From contig CAJNDS010002024.1 of NCBI GenBank assembly GCA_905221605.1, positions 532,763-596,762 on the forward strand: a DNA stretch of 64,000 nucleotides, in the 5' to 3' direction. The position numbers and the translations under genes are program-made. Within the stretch, counting starts at the first letter, position 1; each line of letters begins with the position of its first letter. Below, piece after piece: positions 25,485-37,116 of this stretch. This stretch comes from Symbiodinium natans. Taxonomy: Eukaryota > Sar > Dinophyceae > Suessiales > Symbiodiniaceae. A model generated the notes under the pieces. That model was not told where the DNA came from. It worked only from the letters and a program-made list of their open reading frames with translations, and did not search any database.

Positions 25485-26017
25485 AAACCCTAAACCCTAC
25501 ACCCCAAACCCTAAACCCTAAACCCTAACTCTCAACCCTGGGGTTTAGATTCTGTTTTTGGCTCCGGGTGCTGTCTTGATGCTCTATCTACCACCGTGCG
25601 TGCAACATGGCCCAAGCTAGCCGACCTAAACCCCAAGCCCTAAACCCTAAACCCTGAACCCTGAACCCTGAACCCTAAACCCTAAACCCTAACCCGAAGC
25701 CAACAACTGCCAGAAACCGACGTCCCACAAGCTGCTTTCTGAGCGGTCGCACGTTCTACCTTTTGACCCTTGAGGTTGTACCCTGCAGTCTTGGCCCTTT
25801 CAAGGATCCCTAAGAGCCATACCTAAGGGATAAATTAGGAATAGATTAAGGGGAACCCCTAAACCCTAAATCCTAAACCCTCTTGAACCTGGAAGCTGAA
25901 ACCCTAAACCCTAAACCCTAAACCCTAAACGCTTAGGGGCACAACCTCAGGGGGTGCGGGTCTTCATCCCTTGGGTCGCAGGCTCAAGGCGTGAGGATGC
26001 CATGAAGCTTCCTGGCC

Positions 26018-26087
26018 CTGAGGGTTTAGGGTTTAGGGTTTAGGGTTTAGGGTTTAGGGTTTAGGGTTTAGGGTTTAGGGTTTAGGG
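26018..26087 (+). repeat. TTTAGGG array abutting an IR-B element
   Basis: About ten perfect TTTAGGG units run straight into the left arm of the IR-B copy at 26,088. Confidence 0.92.
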
Positions 26088-26190
26088 TTAGGATGTTCCC
26101 CCTTATACTACTGTAGCTCCTTAACAGGGATTATAGCACACCCTATGTAATCCCTAGTAAGGACTGTTAGTACAAGGGTTAACATCCCAA
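26088..26190. mobile_element. IR-B element
   Basis: Starts TTAGGATGTTCCCCCTTATA directly after a TTTAGGG array and ends GGGTTAACATCCCAA. Inner arms CCTTAACAGGGATTATA and TAATCCCTAGTAAGGACTG are inverted. Confidence 0.82.
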
Positions 26191-26571
26191 GTTATAGGGT
26201 TTAGGGCCACAAGCCGGGAGCAGGTGCCTCAGGCCGGATATTTCCTGGCCAGGCAACACTAGAAGTGCGCACCCTCAACTCCAAACCGTAATAAAAAAAG
26301 AACAAAAAAACACAAACACGAATTATTTTGAAAAGCTTTATACTAGTGTTATCAGCAACATTGGATAGTTAGGCCCAACTTCCTCCAGCCGAGGGTCGAA
26401 ACCACCAGAAGTGATTCTGAAGGCCCATGTAGTTCGAGAGGGCTTGCTTGACCTGCATGCGTGGGCTTGGGGCCACTCAGGTTGACGCGAAGAGTTACTT
26501 TGTTGCAGCTGGCGTAGCCGGATTGCTGTCCAAGGTTTCAGGGCTGAGGGTTGACGGGCACGAGAAGTGAA

Positions 26572-26670
26572 GGGTTTAGGGTTTAGGGTTTAGGGTTTAG
26601 GGTTTAGGGTTTAGGGTTTAGGGCTTAGGGATTAGAGTTTAGGGTTTACAGTGTAGGGTGTGGGGTTTTG
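26572..26670 (+). repeat. TTTAGGG array
   Basis: About eight clean units, then degenerate TTTAGAG/GTGTAGGG variants. Confidence 0.9.
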
Positions 26671-28120
26671 GGGTTTAAGGACGCACTGGGTGAGTAGCAC
26701 AGGTCTCATGGTTTCCAACGGCTCAAAATAACTGGAGCTGCCATAGCCTTCTGGACGAACCCTGGGTTCGCGCAGTAAGGCAAAGTGGGGGCTAAAATTA
26801 CTCTAATTAATTGAGGGTGTAACCAGTTCAAAGTCTACTCTAACTACGGTTCTGACCAGTTCAGATGCTACCCTAATTAAGGGCAGAACCAGCCACCCTA
26901 ATTGAGGGCAAAGCCAGTTCAAAGTTCTAGTAACCCTACTTATCACCCAGCTTATCAGTACCCATGAACCTCCAAGTACAAATGGGTGGCTGTCAGAATT
27001 CTGATCCCTTTTGGGGTACTCAAAATATTAGGTGCCGTATTAAAATAGGGATCCATAAAGGGACCATAACTTTGACACTATACTCCCCTTAGAACCTTAA
27101 TAAATATAAGATGTTCATTCTCCTCTTTGGTTTTATATAAACAAACAAAAAAAACAATTCGCAAAGGGGGATATAGGAACCCTAAACCCTAAACCCAAAT
27201 GACAAAGGCAGCTCAGTGCTTCCACGTCACCCCCACCCAAGGCCCAACACTTCCTGGTCCAAGGACTCAGCGCGCATCCCCTCTGGGCACTTCAGGCATT
27301 TTTTTGTGCTGTTTTGAAAGTTAGGGTTTAGGGTTTAGGGTTTAGGGTTTAGGGCTTAGAGTTTCGGGCTTTGGGTTTAGGGTTCAGGAAAAGGGGAAGG
27401 GTACATGCTGCGACCCCACCAAGCCACCGCTCCCAGAGCTCTCCCTCCTATGCATCCCTGTGCAGCCACCAAGAGCTGTGCAAAGGCCGCCGGGCGGTAG
27501 CATTCTGTCCTGTGTTTCCCTACGACCCCCGTCTGTACTGCCCCCCCTAGGTCCCCCCCGCTGAAATAACCTTAATTGGGCTTAGTTACCCGAAAATCGC
27601 CTGAATTAAGGGGGAAACCTAGGGTGGGGGCATAGAAGGGGTGTAGTAGGGGAACCCATGATTCGCTAACCCACACGTAGCATTCCCTAAACCCTAAACC
27701 CTAAACCCTAAGCCCTGAACCCTGAACCCTGAACCCTAAACAAAGCAAACAAAAAAGAATCGGTTTTTGCATCTGGGCCTTCGGATGGGTTTTGAATCTG
27801 CTCAAGAGCAGGCTGCCAAGGGCCGAGTCAAGCCAGGAAATTACCAATAAACCCAAAAACCTACAAAAACCCAAACACCCAAAAACCAGAAAACAAAAAC
27901 CAAAACACCCCAAAACCAAAACCCCAAAAACCTAAAAACAAATACAAAAAACCAAACACCCAAAAAACCCAAAAACCAAAAACCCAAAAACCCCAAAAAC
28001 CTAAAACCTTGAACCCTAGCTTCGGCAACCCAGGGCCCCACTTGGTACAAGCTGGTTCCGGGTGCGCGGCCACACTCGCCACGCCATCGTGCTCACCTGG
28101 GTTCAGCCTGAAGTGTCAGG

Positions 28121-28202
28121 AGGGTTTAGGGTTTAGGGTTTAGGGTTTAGGGTCTAGGGTCTAGGGTTTAGGGTTTAGGGTTTAGGGTTTAGGGTTTAGG
28201 GC
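28121..28202 (+). repeat. TTTAGGG array
   Basis: About eleven units, including two TCTAGGG variants. Confidence 0.9.
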
Positions 28203-28644
28203 TCTTGCTTGCCTCCCGCCTAGCTGAACTGGAGTTCACTTCGCAGGGTGTTCAGGGTTTAGGGCTTCTGGGGCTGTAGGGTGTAGGGGCTGAGGGCCAT
28301 CAGGCCTGAGCATGATGGTGCTACAGGATCTCAAGGGGTTCTTCTTGAGGGGCTGACCCCGCTGACGGTTCTGGGCCCTAAACACGAAAGCACATACCCC
28401 ATTCTGGTGCCGGAGGTGAAGGTCTGAATTCTCAAGCTGCAGGCCCCAAGGTTTAGGGTTTAGGGTGTAGGAAATATGCCGTACGCCTAGACAAGTGCTC
28501 GGTTTCAGCTTTATATGGGAATGAGGCTAGAGTTGTAGTTGCCCTACTGATGACCCTACTCAAAACCCAATATTTCTACATTGGGGGGGGGGGGGGCTGG
28601 GCTGAGATAAGCCCCCTCACACTTTCGAACCCTACTTGGGGGAC

Positions 28645-28800
28645 CCCTAAACCCTAAACCCTAAACCCTAAACCCTGAACCCTAAACCCTAAACCCTAAA
28701 CCCTAAACCCTGAACCCTCACCTGAACCCTGAACCTTAAACCCTAAACCCCAAACCCTAAATCCTAGACCCCAAACCCTAAACCCCAAACCCCAATTCCT
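28645..28800 (-). repeat. CCCTAAA/CCCTGAA array
   Basis: A long tract of about 20 units, increasingly degenerate (CCCCAAA, TCCTAGA) to the right. Confidence 0.9.
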
Positions 28801-28865
28801 TAGCCAGCGCCAAGGGATCGGCACGTTGACGCCCTTGATGACGAAGCGGTCCTGAACCTTGGGTC

Positions 28866-29057
28866 GCCACTTCTTGGAGGCCCATGGGTAGCTATGTGGG
28901 GTTTAGGGTTTAGGGTTTAGGGTTTAGGGCTACGTGGAGGTTCATGCGGGTAGTGATAAGTGGGTTTAGAAGGAAGGTAACTAGAGCTATAACTGGTTGC
29001 AACCTTAGTAGGGTACCATATACCCCTACTTATAGTAACTACCCATGAACCGCCAAG
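28866..29057. mobile_element. IR-A element with a TTTAGGG tract between a partial and a full left arm
   Basis: A partial left arm (CTTGGAGGCCCATGGGTAGC) is followed by four TTTAGGG units (28,899-28,930). A complete element follows, from TACGTGGAGGTTCATG to ACTACCCATGAACCGCCAAG. The telomeric tract thus separates a duplicated arm from the full copy. Confidence 0.7.
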
Positions 29058-29227
29058 CTAAGTAGGCAGGCTTGGGGAGGCCTAGGGGTTTAGGGTTTTT
29101 GGTTTAGGGGTCGTTTGGGCTTTGAGGGTTGCTGGGAGATTTGTGCCTTATGATTTTATTTTTTTATTCGTTTTTCAGTTTTTCCCCAACAGCGAAGCGA
29201 TGGGGTCTCCAGCCCTTGACTACTGGA

Positions 29228-29400
29228 GCGCGTTCCGGAGCGGGTTCCGGAGCGGGTTCCGGAGCGGGTTCCGGAGCGGGTTCCAGAGCAGGTTCCGGAG
29301 CAGGTTCCGGAGCGGGTTTTGGAGCAGGTTCCGGAGCGGGTTCCGGAGCAGGTTCCGGAGCGGGTTCCGGAGTAGGTTCCGGAGCAGGTTCCGGAGGCCC
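29228..29400 (+). repeat. 12-bp minisatellite GGTTCCGGAGCG
   Basis: About 14 copies of GGTTCCGGAGC(G/A), with single-base variants. The unit is a multiple of three, so all three frames on each strand stay open and read periodic Gly/Ser/Arg peptides. There is no sign of a gene around it. Confidence 0.93.
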
Positions 29401-29561
29401 AAAACATCTGAAAGCACGCTGGCTTCAAACCCCGTTCCCCCCATACACTGGTGGTATACAATAAGTGTAACAGCGATGCATGCTAAGTCTTCCTTGCAAA
29501 CAGTATGCTAAGCTATGCAAGGTCTCTGTTCCATGGTTTGTGGGTATTTGTCTCTTTGTTA

Positions 29562-29750
29562 ACCTTTGTAATTCCCAAAAGCGCGGACGGAGGTCCGCGC
29601 TTGTTATGTCGAGGTTTTTCACGGTCTGCGCTTGGTGTTTGGAGCTAAATTCCCGACAAAACCAGGGGTCCGCGCAGGTCCACGCGGGATTTGTGGTGTT
29701 TTTGCCCAGCAGCGAAGACTGTGTCAACTTTTGTAATTCCCAAAAGCTAT
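29562..29750. repeat. Direct repeat with an internal GC-rich palindrome
   Basis: TTTGTAATTCCCAAAAGC occurs at about 29,564 and 29,731. Just after the first copy lies the hairpin GCGCGGAC-GGAG-GTCCGCGC (29,580-29,599), and related GGTCCGCGCAGG / CCACGCGG elements follow. Confidence 0.75.
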
Positions 29751-30224
29751 AATACATGAAAGCATCGTATCCGGGGTTGAAGCATCTTTAGTCTTCTTTG
29801 CTGTTGGGGCTACAGTGGGCTTATTTTTATTATTGGGGGGGTGGGGGGGGTGGGGTGGGTGGGGGTTAGGGTTTGGGGTTTGTTGGGGTTCAGTTTGGGG
29901 CTAAGGAACGGCTGCGATCATCAAAAGCGCAACTCGAGGATCTGACCCGAGCACCCAAACCCTCAAGCTAAACCCAAGACATGTTGAAACAAACCCATAC
30001 CAAAGACCCTAAGCCCTACACCCAAAACCCAAACCTCACGCCCAAAGTTCCTCAACCCCAACCACCTTCGACACTGGCAGGGAGTGTGTACATAGATACA
30101 CATACATATACAAATACCAATACGCATATACAAACACAATTACACACATACATATACAAATACATTTTCACATGTACATGTATGTATTTGTATATGGACA
30201 TACATATATACACATATATGTTCA

Positions 30225-30266
30225 TATACATATATATATATATATATGTTTTGTCCATACGTCGAG

Positions 30267-30318
<52 letters not shown>

Positions 30319-30340
30319 GGAGAAGAGAGAGAGGGGGGGG
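30225..30340 (+). repeat. (TA)n and (GA)n microsatellites
   Basis: A TA run at about 30,229-30,248 is followed by GAGAGA repeats from about 30,263 to 30,335. The open frames across it (Arg-Glu or Leu-Ser repeats) are repeat artefacts. Confidence 0.95.
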
Positions 30341-33300
30341 AGGAGGGCCCGAGCCGAACCTACAGAAGAATCCACCTTCCGGGTTCGGAAGTTCGGGCTG
30401 AAGGCTTCGGGCCACCAGACCATACTATAACAATCGTAACTAGGGTTTAGGGTTTGGGTATTCGGGTAACCCAAGCCCTTTTCTTAAGCTAAACCCTAAA
30501 CCCCAAACCCTAAACCCTAAACCCTACATCCCTAAATCCTAAAAACTAAAGATAAACAGGTCTAAACTCAACCGTCGAAAGCACGGGGTGACTTGGCGCC
30601 TTGCGTTCAGCCTGGCGGCACCTGCCCGTGCCTTCCAGAGCTGTCGGAGCAGGGCTAGTGCTAGGGTTTAGGGTTTAGGGTTTAGGGTTGAGGGTTTAGG
30701 CTTTAGGGTTTAGGTTGAAGCTCTGTACGTAGCATGGGACGTGATACAGCTGCTCGGCCCTTCTGCAATGGGGTACCCCCTCATCTCCTATGGAGGAGTG
30801 TAGAGAGGGCCACCTTGTTGTGATCTAGTGGCCCATAAAGCCCTCTCAAACATGTTCGTGAAAAGGAGCCCCTTAAACCCAATAAGGGAAAATTAGAAAT
30901 GTAGGGCCTGCCTAGTAAACAACTCTAAATACAAACCCTCTTGCATCGGCTGGCCGCATCGCCCCCGCCAACTCCCAGCAGGAATCAGAACAAATACAGG
31001 GTTTAGGGTTTAGGGTAGAGCCGACACCCTCAAACCCTGCAGAGGACTTCCGCTATAAAGGGGGGCGCATCCTTCACAGGGCCCTTCTAACCCTAAACCC
31101 TAAACCCTAAACTTTGGTTTCTTGCCCCCTTCTTGCAACTCCGGGCTTGTTGTTTGCCACCCACCTCTCGTGTGCCGCACTGCAGGGGGAAATCGAGGGT
31201 GGAGCAGATTTGGGTGCAGGCAGCTTTGGGTTTAGGGTTTGGGGTTTAGGGTTTAGGGTATAGGGTTTGGCTTTAGGGTTAAGGGTTTAGGGCTTAGGGT
31301 GTAAGGGAAAGGGATGTAGTGACGTGATCTCAGCTACAACCACTTCAACTGCATGGAGAAGAGTTTCGAACATGTAGTCCAATAGCCAATAGCATACCTC
31401 CAGTGCGCGCCAAAGGGCGCAAGATCTCAGAGTCATCCTCAGCATTCTCGCCTCGGTGTGTTGCCGGTTCGAGCCTCCCGAAAACCTAACACGTTCTTGA
31501 AGCACTAGGGTTTGAGGGCCGCACGGTGGGCTCTGAAACTGGGACTTGCCAGAGGATTGCGACGGTTGAGAGGGAGAGTATGCAAAACCCTAAACCCTAA
31601 ACCCTAAACCCCAAACCAAATGCTTACAGTTGTTACTCGGCTGGTGGCCCTGGCAGAGCGGCAGGCATCACTTGTGAGAACGACTTGCGACTGAACGGGA
31701 ATAAGCGGGCTTCCGAAAATTTGCGTCCCATTTGGGTGGCCTTTTTCAAGGAGGTTCTGTAAGAACTTGTCTGTGTAAAGGGAGACACCATTCCTTTGTC
31801 AGAACTGCCATCAGCGTAGTACTGGGAAAGCTGCAATAAACCCTACATCCTAACCCTGACCCCGAATCCCAAACCCTAAACCCTAAACCCTAAACCCTAA
31901 ACCCTAAACCCTGAACCTAATCAACACCAAGGCAGGAGCCAGCCGAGCCCGCTCACCCTTCAACCCAGCTTCGCCAGGACCTGGGGCAAGGATTCAAGGT
32001 TTAATTCTCTGGGTTTAGGGTTTAGGGTTTAGGGATTTAGGGATTTAGGGATTTAGGGTTTAGGGTGTAGGGCTTAGGGTGCAGAATTCCCCCCCCCCCC
32101 CCCCCCACCCAAACCCTCCTAAACTGGCGAGGGCGCCGCTGATCATAAGCATCGGCGTGCGAGCCTGAACCGAGGACGAACCTGCGGGCCAGGGAGGGTA
32201 AAGCCTCCCTGGCATGCCTTTGCGGCCTGGACTTAAGTGCGTCCTACACGACGTTGGCGTAGCTATCATATAGTACTACGCCCAGATCGCTCACCATCGT
32301 CTACGGGCGTGCCCTCTTGGAGACCCTGCCGGCAGACCCACAAAAGTGGGGCTACCCCTGCATTTTGCTGCCCATCTGAGAACTAGCCCCCTTGGAACCT
32401 TCAACCCTATAATACAATTGAGAATAAGCAAGGGGGGGTAGGGCGGGGCACCATAGCGGCGCAAGGGCGAGCGGCCCGGGTGCAGCGAGCCACTCTTACT
32501 ATGCACCCACCCTCAACCCGAACCCAAACCCTAATCGGCCCTAATCCCACCGTGCACCCGGTTAAGGGTTCAGGGGTTCGGCTCGTCATCGGAATTTGGC
32601 TGCGATGACTAGTGGCTGCTCTGGTTGTCTGACGCTGATGGATCGTTGTTTAGGGTTTAGGGTTTAGGGTTTAGGGTTGATTCAGGGTTCAGGGTTTAGG
32701 GTTTAGTCTTGTAGCAGCTCCTGTATTCGCCTTCCTCTCTCTCTCTCTCTCACTCAGAGGTCGGGATGCTGTACGCTGTGAATCTCAAACGCAGGGCCCG
32801 CGGCATGACTTGAAGAGATCCGAAAAGCGTACCTGAGCGGAGCCCTTCGAGGAATGAAAGATATAGTAGGGGCCACTCCAAAATGCCAGTCTTTGTTGCA
32901 AGGGATTATGCAAAGCATGGTAAAGGTGACTAAGCACCCACATGCTTGACTCGGGTCGATGAGCCCCTAAACCCTACACCCTAAACCCTAAACACTAAAG
33001 CCTCCAATCCTTAAACGGCGAATGCAAGCTGGAGATCAAAGATGTTGGGCAATGGTGTTACTAAGACTGAGGAGGATGTCGGTTGTAGGGGTTTAGGGTT
33101 TAGGGTTTAAAGTTCCATACAGCCAAGAACCGGGGGGGAGGGGACTGAGGCCAGGGTGTAGGGTTTAGGTTGTGCCAGGGATTATGAATAGAGAGGGAAG
33201 GTGGACTGAGAAATGCCTGAGGCTTAGCGGTTCAGGATATTCGCTACAAGGAGGCCCTCCCCGAGACCGTAGCTGAGGGACTTAAGCCCTAACCCCCAAA

Positions 33301-33602
33301 ACCCAAACCCCAAGTAGGAGTACCTGTAAGCCTGTTTAGGGTTTCCCACTCTCGCCTTGACTGCCTGCACACGAAACGCCTCCCATGCGCTTGAAACCTT
33401 TTGAGTCCAGAAACAGCACAGACCCTAAGCCCTAAACCCTAAACCCTAAACCCCAAACACGCAAACCCTAAACTCATGTGGGGCCAGCCCAAAGAAGACA
33501 CCCAACCGAACAAGACGCTATGCAAAGCCACGACTCCCCCGACTCCCCACCCAAAAGGACACAATAGCACCATTACAAGCATACATGTAAGAATGTGTAT
33601 CC

Positions 33603-33671
33603 ATACATACATACATACATACATACATACATACATACATACGTACATACATACATATATATATATATATG
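33603..33671 (+). repeat. (CATA)n and (TA)n microsatellite
   Basis: About 13 CATA units, with one CGTA, followed by TATATA. Confidence 0.95.
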
Positions 33672-34373
33672 TGTTGCGTACAAAACATGTACTGATACTT
33701 ATAAAAGAATGAAAACAAATCGGGCAAGAGGTTCCAACAGGAGCACGCTTCTTTTTTGGAACTTCTATGCTTTTTGTTTGCCCTTATTTTTTCTTGGGGA
33801 GGTTAGGGTTTTAGGGTTGGGGTTTAGGGTTTAGGGTTTAAGGGTTTAAGGGTTTTAAGGGTTAAGGGTTTGGGGTTTTGGGGTTTAGGGTTAGAAAGAA
33901 AAATAGCTGGTTTTCCTCTGTTTTCCACCAGAAAATAGGACCCCAAACCATCTCTCCCCCCCCCAAAAAAAAAAACTTCCAAGAGTTCCAAAACGAGCTC
34001 CCCGAAGCCAAGGCGAGTGGCAACTTGCCCGCGGCAAAAGGACTGCTGACCTCCAGGGCACCAAGGGACCAGGTGTTGTGGGTTGAGGGTTGAGGTACAC
34101 TTCTCGACTTGTGGGTTGAGGGTTTAGAGTTTAAGGTTTAGGGGTTCACAGGGTCCTCGCCACGGAACTGCGGAGTTTTGCTGTAGGGTGGACAAATACT
34201 CGACAGGTGTAAATCCCAAGTTGGGGAGATGGCAATTTACCGGCAGAGCTTAGAGTTAGTCGGATTTAACCAACCCTGAACCGTAAACTCTGAACTCAGG
34301 CTTCCCTTTTCAGAGTTTTTGGTTGAGAGTTTAAGGCGAGGACCCAGAGTAGGCCCTTGTTCCATTTTTTTTG

Positions 34374-34485
34374 GGGGGGGGGGGAAGAAGGGGGGGGGGG
34401 GGGGGGGGGGGGGGCAGAAAGAAGGGGAAAAGGGGGCGGGGAGGGGGGCGGGGGAGGAGGGGGGGGTGGAGGGGGGGGGAGGGTC
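34374..34485 (+). repeat. Poly-G / purine tract
   Basis: Long G runs, one of more than 20 bases, mixed with GAAG and GAGG. A similar G run lies at 35,270-35,293, and shorter ones at 6,586, 12,000, 16,693 and 20,973. Confidence 0.93.
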
Positions 34486-34677
34486 CAGTTACAAGAGAGC
34501 GCCCTTTGTATAGTCTTGGGTTTGGAAAAATCTTAACCCTGAACCCTGTACCCTAAACTATAGATGCCCTACTCCTAGGTTCCTCTTGGGTCTCGCAGAC
34601 TGTATGGTCTTCAGGTGGTTTAAGTCCATGGGGCTGTAGCAGGCATGGACCACCAATAAGCGACCCATGGTTTAGGG

Positions 34678-34765
34678 TTGGGATGTTCCCCCATGTACAA
34701 CATTTCCTTAATAGGGAATGATAGTAGGGGGTACTGGAATCCCTATTCGGCACTGTCAGTATTCG
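34678..34765. mobile_element. IR-B element, degenerate right end
   Basis: Left arm TTGGGATGTTCCCCCATGTA directly after GGTTTAGGG, with AATAGGGAATGATAG and GGAATCCCTATTCGG as inner arms. The right terminus is lost. Confidence 0.65.
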
Positions 34766-35684
34766 AGGGTTTAGAGCTTGTTTGGTTTTGGGGTTGTTGT
34801 CCGGTCTGAATGTCCCATACGTGAGGTAGGCTCCGATTGAGGATGCCCCTTAATAAAAATGCCCTGAACCCTAAACTCCAAGCTCTAGACTCAAACCAGA
34901 TCCCAAGCCCTAAGCTGCTGCAGGGACCCTAAACACTAAACCCTGAACCCTAAACCCTAAACCCTGAACCCTAGATGGGAAGCCCGTGGTGTGGAGAGAT
35001 GTTCAGGCGGCTGTCGCTGAGCTCCGGGCAGATGTTGGACCTGACATCGCCACTGAAGGCCTCAACCTTGTGATAGGTTTAGGGTTTAGGGTTCAGGGTT
35101 TAGGGTCTAGGGTTTCGGGTTTAAAGTTTAGCGTTGAAGGTTTACTTCTGCAAATTTGGGGCCCTTTTGGGGTCCCTTATATAAGTCGGCACTCTTCCAA
35201 TGAGCACCCTAAAGGGGCCCCCCTCATTTAGAGAACTACCCTGGTTCGTCTTGCAGCATCTATGCTCGGGGGGGGGGGGGGGGGGGGGGGGGGTGAGGGC
35301 CGGTTAGGGTTTAGGGTTTCGGGATTTAGGATTAGGGTTTAGGGGTTTAGGGGTTTAGGGGCTGCACCGTTAGCTACATTCATGCTTCTCGTTACGACGC
35401 AGGGTGGTCTTTTGCAGCATTCTCTTGACAGACTTCGCCTGTGCCGGTCTTCCCTGGCACAGGTTTCTGTTTCTTCGACAGGGTCTCAATGTCTCGGTCA
35501 TTCTACCAGGAACTGATGCAAGATGATCTTAAACCCCCAGCCTCCCAAACCTTCACCCTCTTCCAGTAAACTCTATAAATCCTACAAATCCTAAAAATGC
35601 TAAACAAAACTGTAAACCCGATAAACCCTTACAAAACCACAAAAATGCAAGCACAACACCCCCCCGCCCCCCCCCCCCCCAAAT

Positions 35685-35809
35685 CTACTATTGGCTTAAG
35701 AACGACCCCAAAAACATTACATAATAATGATCCCTACATTGCCCTTATAAGGAAGAAGATGTTTTTTGTTTGGGGGGGGGGGGGGGGGTGGTTCTTCAGC
35801 AATTGGTAG
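35685..35809. mobile_element. IR-C element with expanded G run
   Basis: Left arm CTACTATTGGCTTAAGAAC and right arm GGTTCTTCAGCAATTGGTAG, with interior GATCCCTACATTGCCCTTAT and AAGGAAGAAGATG. A run of about 18 G lies next to the right arm, and a C run sits just outside the left arm. Confidence 0.82.
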
Positions 35810-35993
35810 TTCTTGGCTAAATACAACTAACATGGGGGTATTTAATCTTAGGGGAGGGGGGGAGAGGGGTTAATAGTATATAGGGGGAGGGAATAAACCC
35901 TAAACCCTAAACCCTAAACATCTCTGGGGCCAGTGGCGCCCAAGTCTGTCTTGATAACCTCCACATCCAAGACCTGAAGCTCGCAGTACAGGT

Positions 35994-36195
35994 TTTGGGT
36001 TTAGGGTCTAGGGTTTGGGTTTAGGGTTTAGGGTTTAGGGTTTAGGGTTTAGGGTTTAGGGTTTAGGGTTTAGGGTTTAGGGTTTAGGGTTTAGGGTTTA
36101 GGGTTTAGGGTTCAGGGTTCAGGGTTTGGGGTTTGGGGTTTGGGGTTTGGGGTGTGGGGTTCAGGCTCTAGGGTTTGGGGGTTTCAGGGTTGAGG
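35994..36195 (+). repeat. Longest TTTAGGG array in the window
   Basis: About 16-18 consecutive TTTAGGG units, then TTCAGGG and TTTGGGG variants. It lies at the right edge of the gene-poor mosaic, just before the fold-back at 36,365. Confidence 0.93.
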
Positions 36196-36364
36196 GTTCA
36201 GGGCAGCACCCAAAGGCCACTGCTTCTCGTTTATATATATATATATATATATACAAAACGGGGGACCGTGGGAGTGCGCTTTTTGGCTATTTTCCTTACA
36301 CGATACATGCTTTTCATACGAAAAAACGCAGAAAACTAGAAAAACTTTACAAAAACTCGGAAAA

Positions 36365-36580
36365 CTAGAAAAGAATGCAAAAACTCGAAAAAACCAAAAA
36401 AACAAAAAAAACCAAAAAAAAAAAAAAACAAAAAAAACAAACAAAAAACCAAAAAAAACAAAGAAACCAAAAAAACCAATTTCCAGGGACTCTTCCATCC
36501 AGGGCCCAATTTGCAGGAGTCCTGGAAAATTGGTTTTTTTGTTTTTTTTGGGTTTTTTGGTTTTTTTGGTTTTTCAGGGC
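36365..36580. repeat. A-rich/T-rich fold-back (inverted repeat)
   Basis: The left half is an A-rich stretch with CCAAAAAA units ending AACCAATTTCCAGGGACTC. The right half starts GAGTCCTGGAAAATTGG and continues as T-rich TTTTGG units. The arms pair over about 90-100 bases around a ~20-base loop near 36,500. It could be a decayed fold-back element. Confidence 0.8.
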
Positions 36581-37116
36581 TGGGTTGCACATCTCCGTGT
36601 TGGACCTATCAGCTTATACGTTATCAGCTTGCGCGAGCGATTTTCTTTCATCCGGTGCCACGCAGGGCTGCTTCATCATTCTGGCCGCCGAGCTGCGCCT
36701 GGCGCAGAGCATTTATACACTGCCAAGTGTATTAATTCCAGGCTTTTTTGCTGTAACCCAAAATCACGAGTCTTTGTTACATGGCATCAAAACGGTTATT
36801 TCTCGAACCGTATCGTTCTACATCTTTCCTAAAATGACCAGAATACAAGGAGCTGGTTACGAGGCTGCAAGGAGTAGAATTCGCGAGGCCACGTGGCGGA
36901 CATACAGTGAAGGTATCTATTGTGACTAGGTATCACTTCCTCGACGACGCGATGATTCCCAGAAACACGTTTCTAAGGTATGGGGGGGGGGGCCAACTGT
37001 AGGCAATACGGATTGCATCAGAATCGGGATGGTGGATCGCTGTGGGCAGGGTTTTTTTTTTTGGGGGGGGTGGGGGGGGGCTCAGGGGATTTCAGGGGTG
37101 CATCACATGTTTCAAC

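Noticed and set aside
29122-29511. Arg-Ser-Gly-Phe and Gly-Ala-Gly-Ser repeat proteins on both strands
   Set aside because: They come from a 12-bp minisatellite, which keeps all frames open. There is no non-repeat domain.
29981-30474. Arg-Glu or Leu-Ser repeat proteins
   Set aside because: Translation of (TA)n, (GA)n and ACATA repeats.
36336-36592. Phe-rich, membrane-like frames
   Set aside because: Product of the A-rich/T-rich fold-back, not a real transmembrane protein.
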